Part shown: positions 17,065-24,316 of the stretch, one piece after another
Layout: each line of letters begins with the position of its first letter
Numbering within the stretch: position 1 is the first letter of the stretch
Made by a program: the position numbers and the translations under genes
Notes under the pieces: generated by a model
Databases searched by the model: none
Seen by the model: the letters and a program-made list of their open reading frames with translations, nothing else
Told to the model about the DNA's origin: nothing
Assembly (NCBI GenBank): GCA_964636895.1
Contig: CAZWUW010000021.1
Span: forward strand, 1 to 35,994
Direction: 5' to 3'
DNA length: 35,994 bases
From: CAZWUW01 sp964636895
GTDB taxonomy: Bacteria > Bacillota > Thermincolia > Thermincolales > CAZWUW01

Positions 17065-18555
17065 TTGTTACAGCAAGGCTTAAATTACACCGGTAATGCA
17101 CCGGCAGAAAAAAAGGAAACCATAGCCATCATAGATATTGGCGGCAAGCTGAAACTTGCCAGATGGCGGCTTCATGGTGACGGATACCGGGTTATTTATT
17201 TGCACCAGGTTCCGGACCGGCAGGCATTTATACAAGAGCAGCCAGATCTGGCTTTATTAAATGTTATGGATCCGGTTGAAGGGATGGAGACCTTTGCTTC
17301 ATTGCTGGAAATGTTTCCGACGTTACGGGTCATGCTGGTGCTCGGCAACCGGATGGAGCACCTGTTTCATACTGCCATTAATATGGGGGCCGCAGGATTT
17401 GTTACCCGTCCGGTGGATTTTCCGGCTTTAAGCTCAGCAGTTAAAGAACAATTAATGATTCAACCGGTCGCAGCCAATGAGGAGCGCTTATATAAAAAAA
17501 TCTCCCGCCGGTTTCGTCTTGGTCCGTCGCCGGAGCAATTTTTCTGGAAAAGTATTTTGCATGCCGTCAAATCCGGCGTGCTGCTGGTGAACAGAGACGG
17601 AGAAATCGAATATACCAATGCCGCTTTAGCTCAATGGCTGCAAAATGATTTAAATGATAGTCGGAAAAACTGTTGGCAGGTCCTGGCGGAATTGCCTTAT
17701 ACACTCAGCCGGGACCTGGCCGGGGTTTTGGAGAAAGCATTGCAGCAGCAGGAAATCGTATATGAAAAAGAATATGGCAATTATAAGATTAGTTCTTATC
17801 TGCTATATGACGATGAGAAAAAGATTGCCGGTTCTTTTGTGGTTATTGATGAAATCACCCGGCAGAATAGGGCTGAAACAGACATGGCGCGGACAGAAAA
17901 ACTGGCCATGGTTGGTCAACTGGCTGCCGGCGCGGCTCATGAGATCAGAAATCCGTTGACTTCTGTGCGCGGTTTTATCCAACTGTTACGAAAAGAATTG
18001 CTTAATACACCCAAAGCTGAATACATTGATATTATTATCACAGAAATAGACCGGGTTAATTCCATTGTCAGTGATTTTTTAAAGTTAGCCAAGCCGGCTA
18101 CGCCCCGTTGGGCAGCATGCCATGTGGAGGAACTGTTCAATGAGATTCGCGTGTTGATTGACAGTGAAGCTTTTCTTAAAAATGTAGAAGTTATAGAAGA
18201 GATTGGCCCATTACCGGAAATCATGATTGATAAAGAACAAGTTAAGCAAGTGTTGATAAATATTATGCAAAACTCCTTTGACGCTATGCCGCAGGGGGGG
18301 GAGCTGACAATCCGGGTGGTCGCCGAACCGGAGGTGGGTGCGGTTAAGATTTCGATTCAGGACTCAGGTTGTGGCATGGACCGGGAAATTGTAGACCGGA
18401 TTTTCAAACCCTTTTATACTACAAAGGAGACCGGTACCGGTCTGGGCTTATCTGTATCCTTACAGATTATTGAGAATCACGGTGGGCGCATTGAAGTCGA
18501 TAGCGCACCGGGCCGGGGGACGACGACAAACATTTACCTGCCCTGCCAAGATTAA
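17065..18555 (+). CDS. PAS-containing sensor histidine kinase with degenerate receiver domain
   Basis: Soluble histidine kinase (496 aa). Residues about 15-130 fold like a response-regulator receiver but lack its chemistry: the phospho-aspartate position reads LLNVMDP (Asn66 instead of Asp), and the conserved Lys-Pro is Arg-Pro. A PAS domain follows (about 160-270), then HisKA with AAHEIRNPLT (His292). The ATPase domain has an N-box with Asn403 (NIMQNSFDAM), DSGCGM, and FKPFYTTKETGTGLGL. The HisKA/ATPase part resembles sporulation phosphorelay kinases (KinA/KinE/Spo0B-linked type). TTG 17065 is preferred because CCGGGGGTG precedes it at 7 nt; GTG 17044 has no ribosome site. No response regulator gene is adjacent, which fits a phosphorelay kinase. 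Confidence 0.88.
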   Translation: MLQQGLNYTGNAPAEKKETIAIIDIGGKLKLARWRLHGDGYRVIYLHQVPDRQAFIQEQPDLALLNVMDPVEGMETFASLLEMFPTLRVMLVLGNRMEHLFHTAINMGAAGFVTRPVDFPALSSAVKEQLMIQPVAANEERLYKKISRRFRLGPSPEQFFWKSILHAVKSGVLLVNRDGEIEYTNAALAQWLQNDLNDSRKNCWQVLAELPYTLSRDLAGVLEKALQQQEIVYEKEYGNYKISSYLLYDDEKKIAGSFVVIDEITRQNRAETDMARTEKLAMVGQLAAGAAHEIRNPLTSVRGFIQLLRKELLNTPKAEYIDIIITEIDRVNSIVSDFLKLAKPATPRWAACHVEELFNEIRVLIDSEAFLKNVEVIEEIGPLPEIMIDKEQVKQVLINIMQNSFDAMPQGGELTIRVVAEPEVGAVKISIQDSGCGMDREIVDRIFKPFYTTKETGTGLGLSVSLQIIENHGGRIEVDSAPGRGTTTNIYLPCQD

Positions 18556-18575
18556 TTATTTCAAAATCAAAGGTT

Positions 18576-18617
18576 TCAGGCTGCTTAGAAATAGTTTTTA
18601 CGCAGCCTGATTTTTTT
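18576..18617 (+). terminator. Intrinsic terminator after the sensor kinase
   Basis: TCAGGCTGC (18576-18584) pairs perfectly with GCAGCCTGA (18602-18610), followed by seven Ts. The loop is 17 bases. Confidence 0.85.
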
Positions 18618-18655
18618 ATAGCTTTTCGGTCACAATAATACAGGAGGTGACTGAA

Positions 18656-18862
18656 TTGACAACATCGGTATTAAACGTTGAGGGCATGAGTTGCGCCCAC
18701 TGCCAGAAAGCGGTGGAAAAAGCGCTGAAAACCCTGGATGGGGTACAAGAGGCTGCAGTTAACCTGGATGACGGGACGGTAACCATTGAACACGACACTG
18801 GGGTGATAAGCGCAGATGGACTTAAAAAGTCTATCAGAGAAGTTGGTTATGATGTAAAATAA
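18656..18862 (+). CDS. copZ: Heavy-metal-associated (CopZ-like) copper chaperone
   Basis: Small HMA-domain protein (68 aa) with the metal-binding GMSCAHC motif, both cysteines intact, and the family fold pattern through VNLDDGTVTIEHD and IREVGYDV. It should bind Cu(I) and pass it to a partner, but no copper ATPase or CsoR repressor gene is in the window. A GTG at 18647 is in frame but lies within the ribosome site AGGAGGTGA (18642-18650), so TTG 18656, 8 nt after GGAGG, is the start. It is bracketed by two terminators, so it is probably a single-gene unit. The name follows family resemblance; a different metal or partner is possible. Confidence 0.85.
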   Translation: MTTSVLNVEGMSCAHCQKAVEKALKTLDGVQEAAVNLDDGTVTIEHDTGVISADGLKKSIREVGYDVK

Positions 18863-18884
18863 GAGCTTTCCCGGCTCTTATTTT
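18856..18884 (+). terminator. Intrinsic terminator overlapping the copZ stop
   Basis: AAAATAAGAGC (18856-18866) pairs perfectly with GCTCTTATTTT (18874-18884) around a seven-base loop. The copZ stop codon lies in the left arm. The right arm ends in Ts, so the hairpin can terminate in both directions. It also covers an in-frame TTG at 18883, arguing against that codon as the start of the next gene. Confidence 0.75.
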
Positions 18885-18903
18885 GCGCCAGGAGTTGATA
18901 CAG

Positions 18904-20577
18904 TTGTTTGACCGTTACAAAAACCTTGCGCGTTACCGGGAAATATGCCGTGTACTTATCAGTCACGGCTTTGATTATATTGCTGAACAAACCGGCTGCC
19001 GCCCGAAAAAATGCCGGAACGGAGCAACTATGCCGCCGGCAGGCCTTGGGTCGTCTGGAAAAATGCCGCTGCCCCAGCGGGTGCGGTTTTTATTTGAAGA
19101 CCTGGGGCCGACATTTATTAAAATGGGGCAGGTGCTGAGTACCCGGCCGGATTTAATCCCCCGGGAATATGTAAAAGAACTGGAGAACCTGCAGGACAAT
19201 GTGGAAGAAGTCGCTGCCGAAGATATCCGCCGGCAGTTTATAAACCAAATGGGCCGGCCGCCGGAAGAAGTGTTCAAATACTTTAATTACCGTCCGCTGG
19301 CCAGCGCCTCAATCGGTCAAGTACATGAAGCTTTGTTGCCCGGCGGGGAGCAGGTCGTGGTCAAAATTCAGCGCCCGCATTTACAACAGTTGATTGACCG
19401 GGATTTGAGCATTTTAAAAAGCGCGGCTAATTTGCTGCAAAAAAGGAGTATTATTGGTCAGGTTTGTAACGTTCACGAAATAATTGATGTGTTTGAAAGA
19501 CAGATTAAACGGGAACTGGACTATAACACAGAGGCCTTAAACACCGAGGTGTTTTGCCGGGAGTTCGCCGGTCATGAATGGATTCTAGTACCTCGGGTAT
19601 TTTGGGACTACAGCACGGAACGCGTGCTGACTATGGAATACCTGCAGGGGATGCGGGTGGAGGAGCTTGTAGAGCGGCAGCCGCCGCAAGCGATGTGCCG
19701 GGATTATTCCCGGCACATAATTGAGGCAATTATGTGTCCGCTCTTTTCCAAAGGAATATTTCACGGTGACCCGCACCCCGGCAATGTGCTTTTCCGTGAT
19801 AACGGTAAGGTGGTATTAATTGATTTTGGCATTGTCGGACGGTTTGACCGGGCCCACCGGACATCTACCGCTGAATTGATGGTAGCGCTGGTGGAAAGGG
19901 ACGCAGCCGGAGTTATGGAAATTATTACCAAAACGGGCATTGTTACCCGGCGTATCAACCATCAGCGGTTTTATGAAGATGTATCGGAAATCGTTGAAAA
20001 GGCAAATTCTGTTACCAGTGGCGGGTTGGAGCTGGGGCAGCTGATTAACGGGATGATTAAAATATCGGTGCAACATGGGATTCTGGTGCCCGACAATCTC
20101 TTTATACTGGGTAAAACCGTGGTATTAGCAGAGAACATTGCCCGGCGTATTTCGCCGGAAATGGATTTAGCCGAAGTTATTAAACCTCTGGCTGTGGAGT
20201 ACTTGAAAACGACGCTGCAGCCCAATGTTGAGCCAGGCAACATGTATAAACAAGTAAGCGGCATGCTGGATATTCTTTTTTCGCTGCCCCGGGATGTGGC
20301 CGGCGCGGTGCAGGCGCTCGCCCGGGGTGAAACCAAAATTACTTTTTTTCACCGCAACCTGAACTGGCTTTATGATATGCTTGATGTAGCCTCGTCACGG
20401 ATTTCATTCAGTTTGATTATTGCCGCCCTGATGGTTAGTTCCGCTATGATTATGCATGCTGCCAAAGGTCCCCTGTTGTGGGGATATCCTGTGCTGGGAA
20501 CCATAGGATTTCTGTGTTCCGGTTTTCTTGGGCTCTGGGTACTGATTGCCATGCTGCGGTCCGGTAGGTTAAAGTAA
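18904..20577 (+). CDS. AarF/UbiB (ABC1) family protein kinase-like protein
   Basis: Atypical kinase of the UbiB/ADCK family (557 aa). The KxGQ motif (FIKMGQVLSTRPDLIP) is in the N-terminal extension, followed by an alanine-rich nucleotide loop (ASASIGQVHEA), VVKIQRP with the catalytic-type lysine, HGDPHPGNVLF in the catalytic loop and IDFGIVGRF as the metal-binding DFG. Two C-terminal hydrophobic helices anchor it to the membrane. Relatives support quinone synthesis or lipid handling; in anaerobic Firmicutes the role is unknown. Start TTG 18904 has CAGGAG about 9 nt before it; TTG 18883 lies in the preceding terminator hairpin. No terminator is obvious before the next promoter. Confidence 0.85.
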   Translation: MFDRYKNLARYREICRVLISHGFDYIAEQTGCRPKKCRNGATMPPAGLGSSGKMPLPQRVRFLFEDLGPTFIKMGQVLSTRPDLIPREYVKELENLQDNVEEVAAEDIRRQFINQMGRPPEEVFKYFNYRPLASASIGQVHEALLPGGEQVVVKIQRPHLQQLIDRDLSILKSAANLLQKRSIIGQVCNVHEIIDVFERQIKRELDYNTEALNTEVFCREFAGHEWILVPRVFWDYSTERVLTMEYLQGMRVEELVERQPPQAMCRDYSRHIIEAIMCPLFSKGIFHGDPHPGNVLFRDNGKVVLIDFGIVGRFDRAHRTSTAELMVALVERDAAGVMEIITKTGIVTRRINHQRFYEDVSEIVEKANSVTSGGLELGQLINGMIKISVQHGILVPDNLFILGKTVVLAENIARRISPEMDLAEVIKPLAVEYLKTTLQPNVEPGNMYKQVSGMLDILFSLPRDVAGAVQALARGETKITFFHRNLNWLYDMLDVASSRISFSLIIAALMVSSAMIMHAAKGPLLWGYPVLGTIGFLCSGFLGLWVLIAMLRSGRLK

Positions 20578-20619
20578 AGCTGACAGGCACACCGGCGGCA
20601 GCAAAGCATATATTGATTA

Positions 20620-20649
20620 TTGACAGGTGAAAGCAGGGCGTGCTATAAT
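20620..20649 (+). promoter_or_regulatory. Consensus sigma-A promoter of the T-box unit
   Basis: TTGACA (20620-20625), 18-base spacer, TATAAT (20644-20649). Both hexamers are perfect. Transcription should begin near 20656 at the start of the T-box leader. Confidence 0.85.
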
Positions 20650-20655
20650 TTTAAG

Positions 20656-20898
20656 AAATTTAAACCTCCAAAAGACATTGAAGGGGAAAGTAGGCATGGT
20701 TGATTTTTAAGCGACCCGGGGTCGGTGCAAGCCCGGGAAGGATATCCTGCCGAAAGCCGTCCCGGAGTCGCCCTCTGAACCTGAGTAAGAGCGGCCGGTG
20801 TTCCGCCGTTACCGGATTTAAGTGGACTGATTTCAGTCAACTAGGGTGGTACCGCGTGAGCAAGGCTCTCGTCCCTTTTGGGGATGGGAGTTTTTTAT
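20656..20898 (+). promoter_or_regulatory. T-box leader, probably tRNA-Ala specific
   Basis: A classic T-box riboswitch. The T-box core AGGGTGGTACCGCG is at 20843-20856 and competes with a terminator at 20866-20896. In Stem I the specifier loop has AAGTA on the 5' side and CGAAAGCCG on the 3' side, closed by GGCA/TGCC and GGGGA/TCCCG. By analogy with the well-studied glyQS T-box (CGAAAGGCA, reading GGC), the specifier here is GCC (20756-20758), alanine. The acceptor-binding bulge is TGGT (20847-20850), which pairs with an ACCA end, as expected for tRNA-Ala; a serine reading (AGC, one base earlier) would need TGGC because tRNA-Ser carries a G discriminator. Uncharged tRNA-Ala should switch on transcription of the downstream genes. 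A small hairpin GACTGA/TCAGTC (20825-20838) would be Stem III. Confidence 0.9.
20866..20896 (+). terminator. T-box regulated terminator
   Basis: CTCTCGTCCC (20866-20875) pairs with GGGATGGGAG (20881-20890), with two G-T wobbles, and six Ts follow (20891-20896). This is the off-state hairpin of the T-box leader. Confidence 0.85.
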
Positions 20899-21079
20899 AT
20901 GTTAAGGAAATTATGCTTTTTTCAAGCTGTGGATAATTTCCTTAACATGGGGGGTTATAGGGGGTATGCCCCCTATGCTTCGGGGGTAACAGGAGCGAAG
21001 CGACGTCATAGGGGGCTGGCCCCCTTTGAACAAGAAAATTGACATCGAAGAATAAGTTGACGAAGTCAATTTTCTTGTT
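20899..21079. repeat. Block of five consecutive inverted repeats, MITE-like
   Basis: A non-coding block between the T-box terminator and the Lrp-type gene. It has a perfect 16-bp inverted repeat at 20899-20914/20933-20948 and another of 15 bp at 21029-21043/21065-21079. Between them are three GC-rich hairpins: 20957-20976 (ATAGGGGG/CCCCCTAT), 20977-21001 (GCTTCG/CGAAGC) and 21011-21024 (GGGGGC/GCCCCC). No gene or transposase is present. The density of perfect palindromes and two flanking long hairpins look like a non-autonomous mobile element or a REP/BOX-type repeat. Exact ends and target duplications cannot be fixed from one copy. Confidence 0.65.
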
Positions 21080-21145
21080 ACTCTGGGTCCTATGTGTTAT
21101 GAGTTTGCAGCACGCTGGTTTAAATTTAATTGGGAGGTAAGGAAA

Positions 21146-21637
21146 ATGAACGAAAAAGACAGACAAATTCTGGAGCTGTTGCTGGAGAACAGCCGCCTGC
21201 GCCCGGAGCAGATGGCAACAATGCTTGGGTTGCCGGAGGCGGAGGTGGCGGCGCGGATTCGCGAACTGGAAGAAAACAAGGTTATTGTCAAGTATCATAC
21301 ATTGATAAATTGGGAAAAAGCAGGTGACGAAGCAGTATCGGCATTAATCGAGGTGAAAGTGATACCCCAGCGGGGTGCGGGGTTTGATACCGTGGCCGAA
21401 AGAATTTATCGTTTTCCGGAGGTTAAGAGCCTTTATCTGATGTCCGGCGCATATGATATTGCCGTAATGATTGAAGGGCAGACCATGAAGGAAGTGGCTC
21501 TGTTTGTTGCCACCAAGCTGGCAACTATCGAGGATGTGCAGAGCACGGCTACCCATTTTGTACTAAAAAAGTATAAGCAGCAAGGGGTCATTATGGAAGA
21601 TACGGAAGAAGACAGAAGGCTGGTGATTTCGCCATGA
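21146..21637 (+). CDS. Lrp/AsnC family transcriptional regulator
   Basis: Amino-acid-responsive regulator (163 aa). An N-terminal winged helix-turn-helix (about 1-60, MNEKDRQILELLLENSRLRPEQ without the usual long leader) is followed by a RAM ligand-binding domain (about 68-145, containing SLYLMSGAYDIAVMIEG). ATG 21146 has a strong GGGAGGTAAGG site; the open frame upstream to 21092 has none. The last four bases overlap the aminotransferase start (ATGA), so the pair is coupled. The arrangement resembles Bacillus alaR-alaT (yugG-yugH), where the regulator activates alanine transaminase. The upstream T-box reading alanine supports the same role here. Confidence 0.9.
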   Translation: MNEKDRQILELLLENSRLRPEQMATMLGLPEAEVAARIRELEENKVIVKYHTLINWEKAGDEAVSALIEVKVIPQRGAGFDTVAERIYRFPEVKSLYLMSGAYDIAVMIEGQTMKEVALFVATKLATIEDVQSTATHFVLKKYKQQGVIMEDTEEDRRLVISP

Positions 21638-22806
21638 CCCTTGATTGGTCAAAACGCATTTCTCCTACTGTGCAGGGCATTCCGCCTTCCGGCATCAGAC
21701 GGTTTTTTGACCTGGTGTCGGAAATGAAAGGGGTTGTTTCCCTGGGGGTGGGGGAACCGGACTTTATTACTCCTTGGCATGTCCGGGAGGCCTGTATTTA
21801 CTCCCTGGAAAAGGGGTATACCATGTATACTTCCAACTGGGGACTCTTGGAGCTGCGGGAAGAAATTGCCCGCCACCTGTATAAGCTTTATGGTGTAAAT
21901 TACGAGCCGAGGAACGAAGTCCTGGTTACCGTGGGGGTCAGTGAGGGGCTGGACCTGGCCCTGCGGGCCATCCTGCAGCCGGGGGACGAGGTGCTTATTG
22001 CCGAGCCCTGTTATGTGTCTTATTCGCCTTGTACCGTGATGGCTGGCGGAGTGCCGGTGCCAATTCAGGCTGCGCCGGAGAACGATTTCAGGATTACCGC
22101 CCGACAGGTAGCTGATGCGGTTACCCCGCGCACCAAGGCATTAATGCTTTGTTACCCTAACAACCCCACCGGCGCCACCATTTCCCGGCAGGAACTGCTG
22201 GAAATTGCCAAAGTTGTCGAGAAACACAATTTAATTGTAATTTCCGACGAGGTATATGATAAGCTTACATATGTCGGCAAACACACTTGTTTTGCCGAAT
22301 TACCCGGTATGTGGGAACGCACCATCCTTTTGAACGGGTTTTCCAAGGCGTACGCCATGACCGGCTGGCGGATGGGATACGCTTGCGGCCACCCGGAAAT
22401 CATTGCGGCCATGACCAAAATTCACCAATACACCATGCTCTGTGCGCCCATTACAGCACAAAAAGCTGCTTTGGAGGCACTTCAGAACGGCTGCGAAGAA
22501 ATGAAAAAGATGGTGGCTTCTTATGATCAGCGCCGGCGTCTGGTATTAAAAGGCTTTGCAGAAATCGGACTGCCCTGTTTTGAACCCCGGGGGGCGTTTT
22601 ACGCCTTTCCGTCAGTTAAGCACACCGGCCTTAGTTCTGAAGAGTTTGCAGAACGGCTTTTGAAAGAAGCGAAAGTGGCAGTAGTGCCGGGCGATGTTTT
22701 TGGCACCAATGGCGCAGGTCATATCCGGTGTTCTTATGCCGCCTCAGTGGAGAACCTGACTGAAGCAATTGAACGGATAGGTATATTTTTACGCCAATTC
22801 GCCTAA
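21634..22806 (+). CDS. Class I/II PLP-dependent aminotransferase (AlaT-like)
   Basis: Fold-type I aminotransferase (390 aa). The PLP lysine is Lys238 in NGFSKAYAMTGWRMGY, and Arg246 lies in the same block. SLGVGEPDF, CYPNNPTGA (with the Asn-Pro-Thr-Gly motif) and SDEVYDKL are all intact. The C-terminal Arg for the substrate carboxylate is in GAGHIRCSYA. Of the possible substrates, alanine is suggested by the coupled Lrp gene and by the alanine T-box. An aromatic role is the main alternative, because aryl-pyruvate oxidoreductase and aryl-CoA ligase genes follow. Both are inferences; sequence alone places it in the AspC/AlaT/PatA group. Confidence 0.9.
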   Translation: MTLDWSKRISPTVQGIPPSGIRRFFDLVSEMKGVVSLGVGEPDFITPWHVREACIYSLEKGYTMYTSNWGLLELREEIARHLYKLYGVNYEPRNEVLVTVGVSEGLDLALRAILQPGDEVLIAEPCYVSYSPCTVMAGGVPVPIQAAPENDFRITARQVADAVTPRTKALMLCYPNNPTGATISRQELLEIAKVVEKHNLIVISDEVYDKLTYVGKHTCFAELPGMWERTILLNGFSKAYAMTGWRMGYACGHPEIIAAMTKIHQYTMLCAPITAQKAALEALQNGCEEMKKMVASYDQRRRLVLKGFAEIGLPCFEPRGAFYAFPSVKHTGLSSEEFAERLLKEAKVAVVPGDVFGTNGAGHIRCSYAASVENLTEAIERIGIFLRQFA

Positions 22807-22842
22807 TGTTAAAAATTATCAGAAAATTATTGGCTCAAATAA

Positions 22843-22872
22843 GCAGGATAATTTGTGATGGATGTTGAATAA
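22843..22872 (+). promoter_or_regulatory. Candidate sigma-H promoter (site 3, ahead of the aryl-CoA ligase)
   Basis: GCAGGATAA (22843-22851), 12 bases, GTTGAATAA (22864-22872), a full match to RnAGGAwWW/RnnGAATww. It abuts the terminator of the aminotransferase gene: a start near 22879 would fall inside the left arm, so new transcripts would lack the full hairpin and escape termination. Confidence 0.5.
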
Positions 22873-22900
22873 AAAAAGGTTGCTAGCTGCGACCTTTTTT
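22871..22900 (+). terminator. Intrinsic terminator after the aminotransferase gene
   Basis: AAAAAAAGGT (22871-22880) pairs with ACCTTTTTT (22892-22900), extended inward by GC/GC pairs, with the right arm itself supplying the T-tract. The A/T symmetry lets it work in both directions. Confidence 0.7.
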
Positions 22901-22963
22901 ATTATTTTGTATGTTCAGGCATAAATATATATTGGGTTTAGAGAGAACAGGAGATGATGGGGA

Positions 22964-24268
22964 ATGATTTGGGAGCCGCATTATGAGTGCATGAGCCGGG
23001 ACGATCTGCATGCCATCCAGTTGGACAGGCTGCAGGCCGTGGTTAATCAGGTATATGAAAAAGTGCCTTTTTATACGCGGCTTTTTGATGCGCATGGGGT
23101 TAGGCCGCAGGATATAAAGCAGTTGGCAGATATTCAAAAATTGCCTTTTACCACTAAGGCGGCTTTGCGGGACAACTATCCTTTCGAGCTTTTTGCCGTG
23201 CCGATGAAGGAAATTATCCGGCTGCACGCGTCTTCCGGCACAACCGGCAAACCCATTGTTGTTGGCTACACGCGCAAAGACATCCGGACCTGGTCCGGAT
23301 TAATTGCCAGGGTGGCCACCCTGGCCGGTGTTATTGACGAAGATATTGCCCAGATTTGTTTTGGGTACGGTTTGTTCACAGGTGGCTTTGGCATGCATTA
23401 TGGTTTGGAAAAAGTTGGTGCCGCCATTATTCCTGCTTCTGTTGGCAATACCCAAAAACAGATCATGCTGATGCAGGACTTTGGCACTACCGTTTTGGTC
23501 AGCACGCCTTCCTATGCTTTGTACCTTGCGGAAGCAATGGAAGAGATGGGTGTTGACCCGGCTAGCCTGAAACTGCGGGTTGGCTTGTTTGGGGCGGAGC
23601 CGTGGACGGAAAATATGCGGCTGGAAATAGAAAAACGCTTAAATATTAGGGCTACCGACAACTACGGATTAAGTGAAATCATTGGTCCTGGGGTAGCGGG
23701 TGAATGTAAGTGCGGAAACGGCCTGCATATTTCCGAAGACCATTTTTATCCGGAAATTATTCACCCGGAAACAGGCGAAGCACTTGGTTACGGTCAGGAA
23801 GGGGAACTGGTTTTCACCTCTTTGACCAAAGATGCTTTTCCGGTTATTCGCTACCGGACCAGGGACATTTCGGTTTTGTATGCCGAACCATGTGACTGCG
23901 GCCGTTCTACCGTACGGATGCGTAAAGTTACCGGACGGACGGACGACATGCTGATTATCCGGGGGGTCAATGTCTTTCCCTCCCAGGTGGAAAGCGTGCT
24001 AATGGAAATTGAAGGAGTGGCGCCGCATTATCAACTTGTTGTGACCAGGAAAGGCGTGTTGGACCAAATTGAGGTTCAGGTAGAGTTATTAGATGAATAT
24101 TTTGCCGGTAATTACCGTCAGCTTGAAGAGATCAGCGGCCGGATTAAGGAACGGCTGCATAATGTGCTCTCTATAGGCGTCAAAGTAAAATTGGTAGAGC
24201 CCAGATCCATTCAGCGGTTTGAAGGAAAAGCCAGACGGGTGATTGATTTAAGGCCCAAGGATGCATAA
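22964..24268 (+). CDS. paaK: Phenylacetate-CoA ligase family (aryl-CoA ligase)
   Basis: Adenylate-forming aryl-acid:CoA ligase of the PaaK family (434 aa, the family's normal length). The P-loop motif ASSGTTGKP is at 89-97. DNYGLSE and the YRTRDI/GRTDDMLIIRGVNVFPSQVE block at the hinge are intact, and the C-terminal domain with FEGKARRV is complete. It forms or consumes phenylacetyl-, indoleacetyl- or related CoA esters. The iorA-iorB genes follow directly; IOR makes arylacetyl-CoA from aryl-pyruvates, so this ligase either recovers ATP-linked CoA esters or activates arylacetates for reverse carboxylation. The start ATG has CAGGAG upstream at about 10 nt. Confidence 0.9.
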   Translation: MIWEPHYECMSRDDLHAIQLDRLQAVVNQVYEKVPFYTRLFDAHGVRPQDIKQLADIQKLPFTTKAALRDNYPFELFAVPMKEIIRLHASSGTTGKPIVVGYTRKDIRTWSGLIARVATLAGVIDEDIAQICFGYGLFTGGFGMHYGLEKVGAAIIPASVGNTQKQIMLMQDFGTTVLVSTPSYALYLAEAMEEMGVDPASLKLRVGLFGAEPWTENMRLEIEKRLNIRATDNYGLSEIIGPGVAGECKCGNGLHISEDHFYPEIIHPETGEALGYGQEGELVFTSLTKDAFPVIRYRTRDISVLYAEPCDCGRSTVRMRKVTGRTDDMLIIRGVNVFPSQVESVLMEIEGVAPHYQLVVTRKGVLDQIEVQVELLDEYFAGNYRQLEEISGRIKERLHNVLSIGVKVKLVEPRSIQRFEGKARRVIDLRPKDA

Positions 24269-24316
24269 TCCTTTTACAATAATAAATAAAAAAACCTGAC
24301 GATGCGGAGGTAGCAG

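Noticed and set aside
20700..20936. A 78-codon frame within the T-box leader
   Set aside because: It overlaps Stem I, the T-box core and the terminator completely; the RNA structure explains the sequence, and the frame has no ribosome site.
20957..21079. CRISPR-like array of short repeats
   Set aside because: The units are palindromes of different sequence and spacing, not identical direct repeats with unique spacers, and no cas gene is present.
21092..21145. Extended GTG start for the Lrp-type regulator
   Set aside because: No ribosome site; the extension adds a non-family segment, whereas ATG 21146 has a strong GGGAGGTAAGG and begins with the usual winged-helix sequence.
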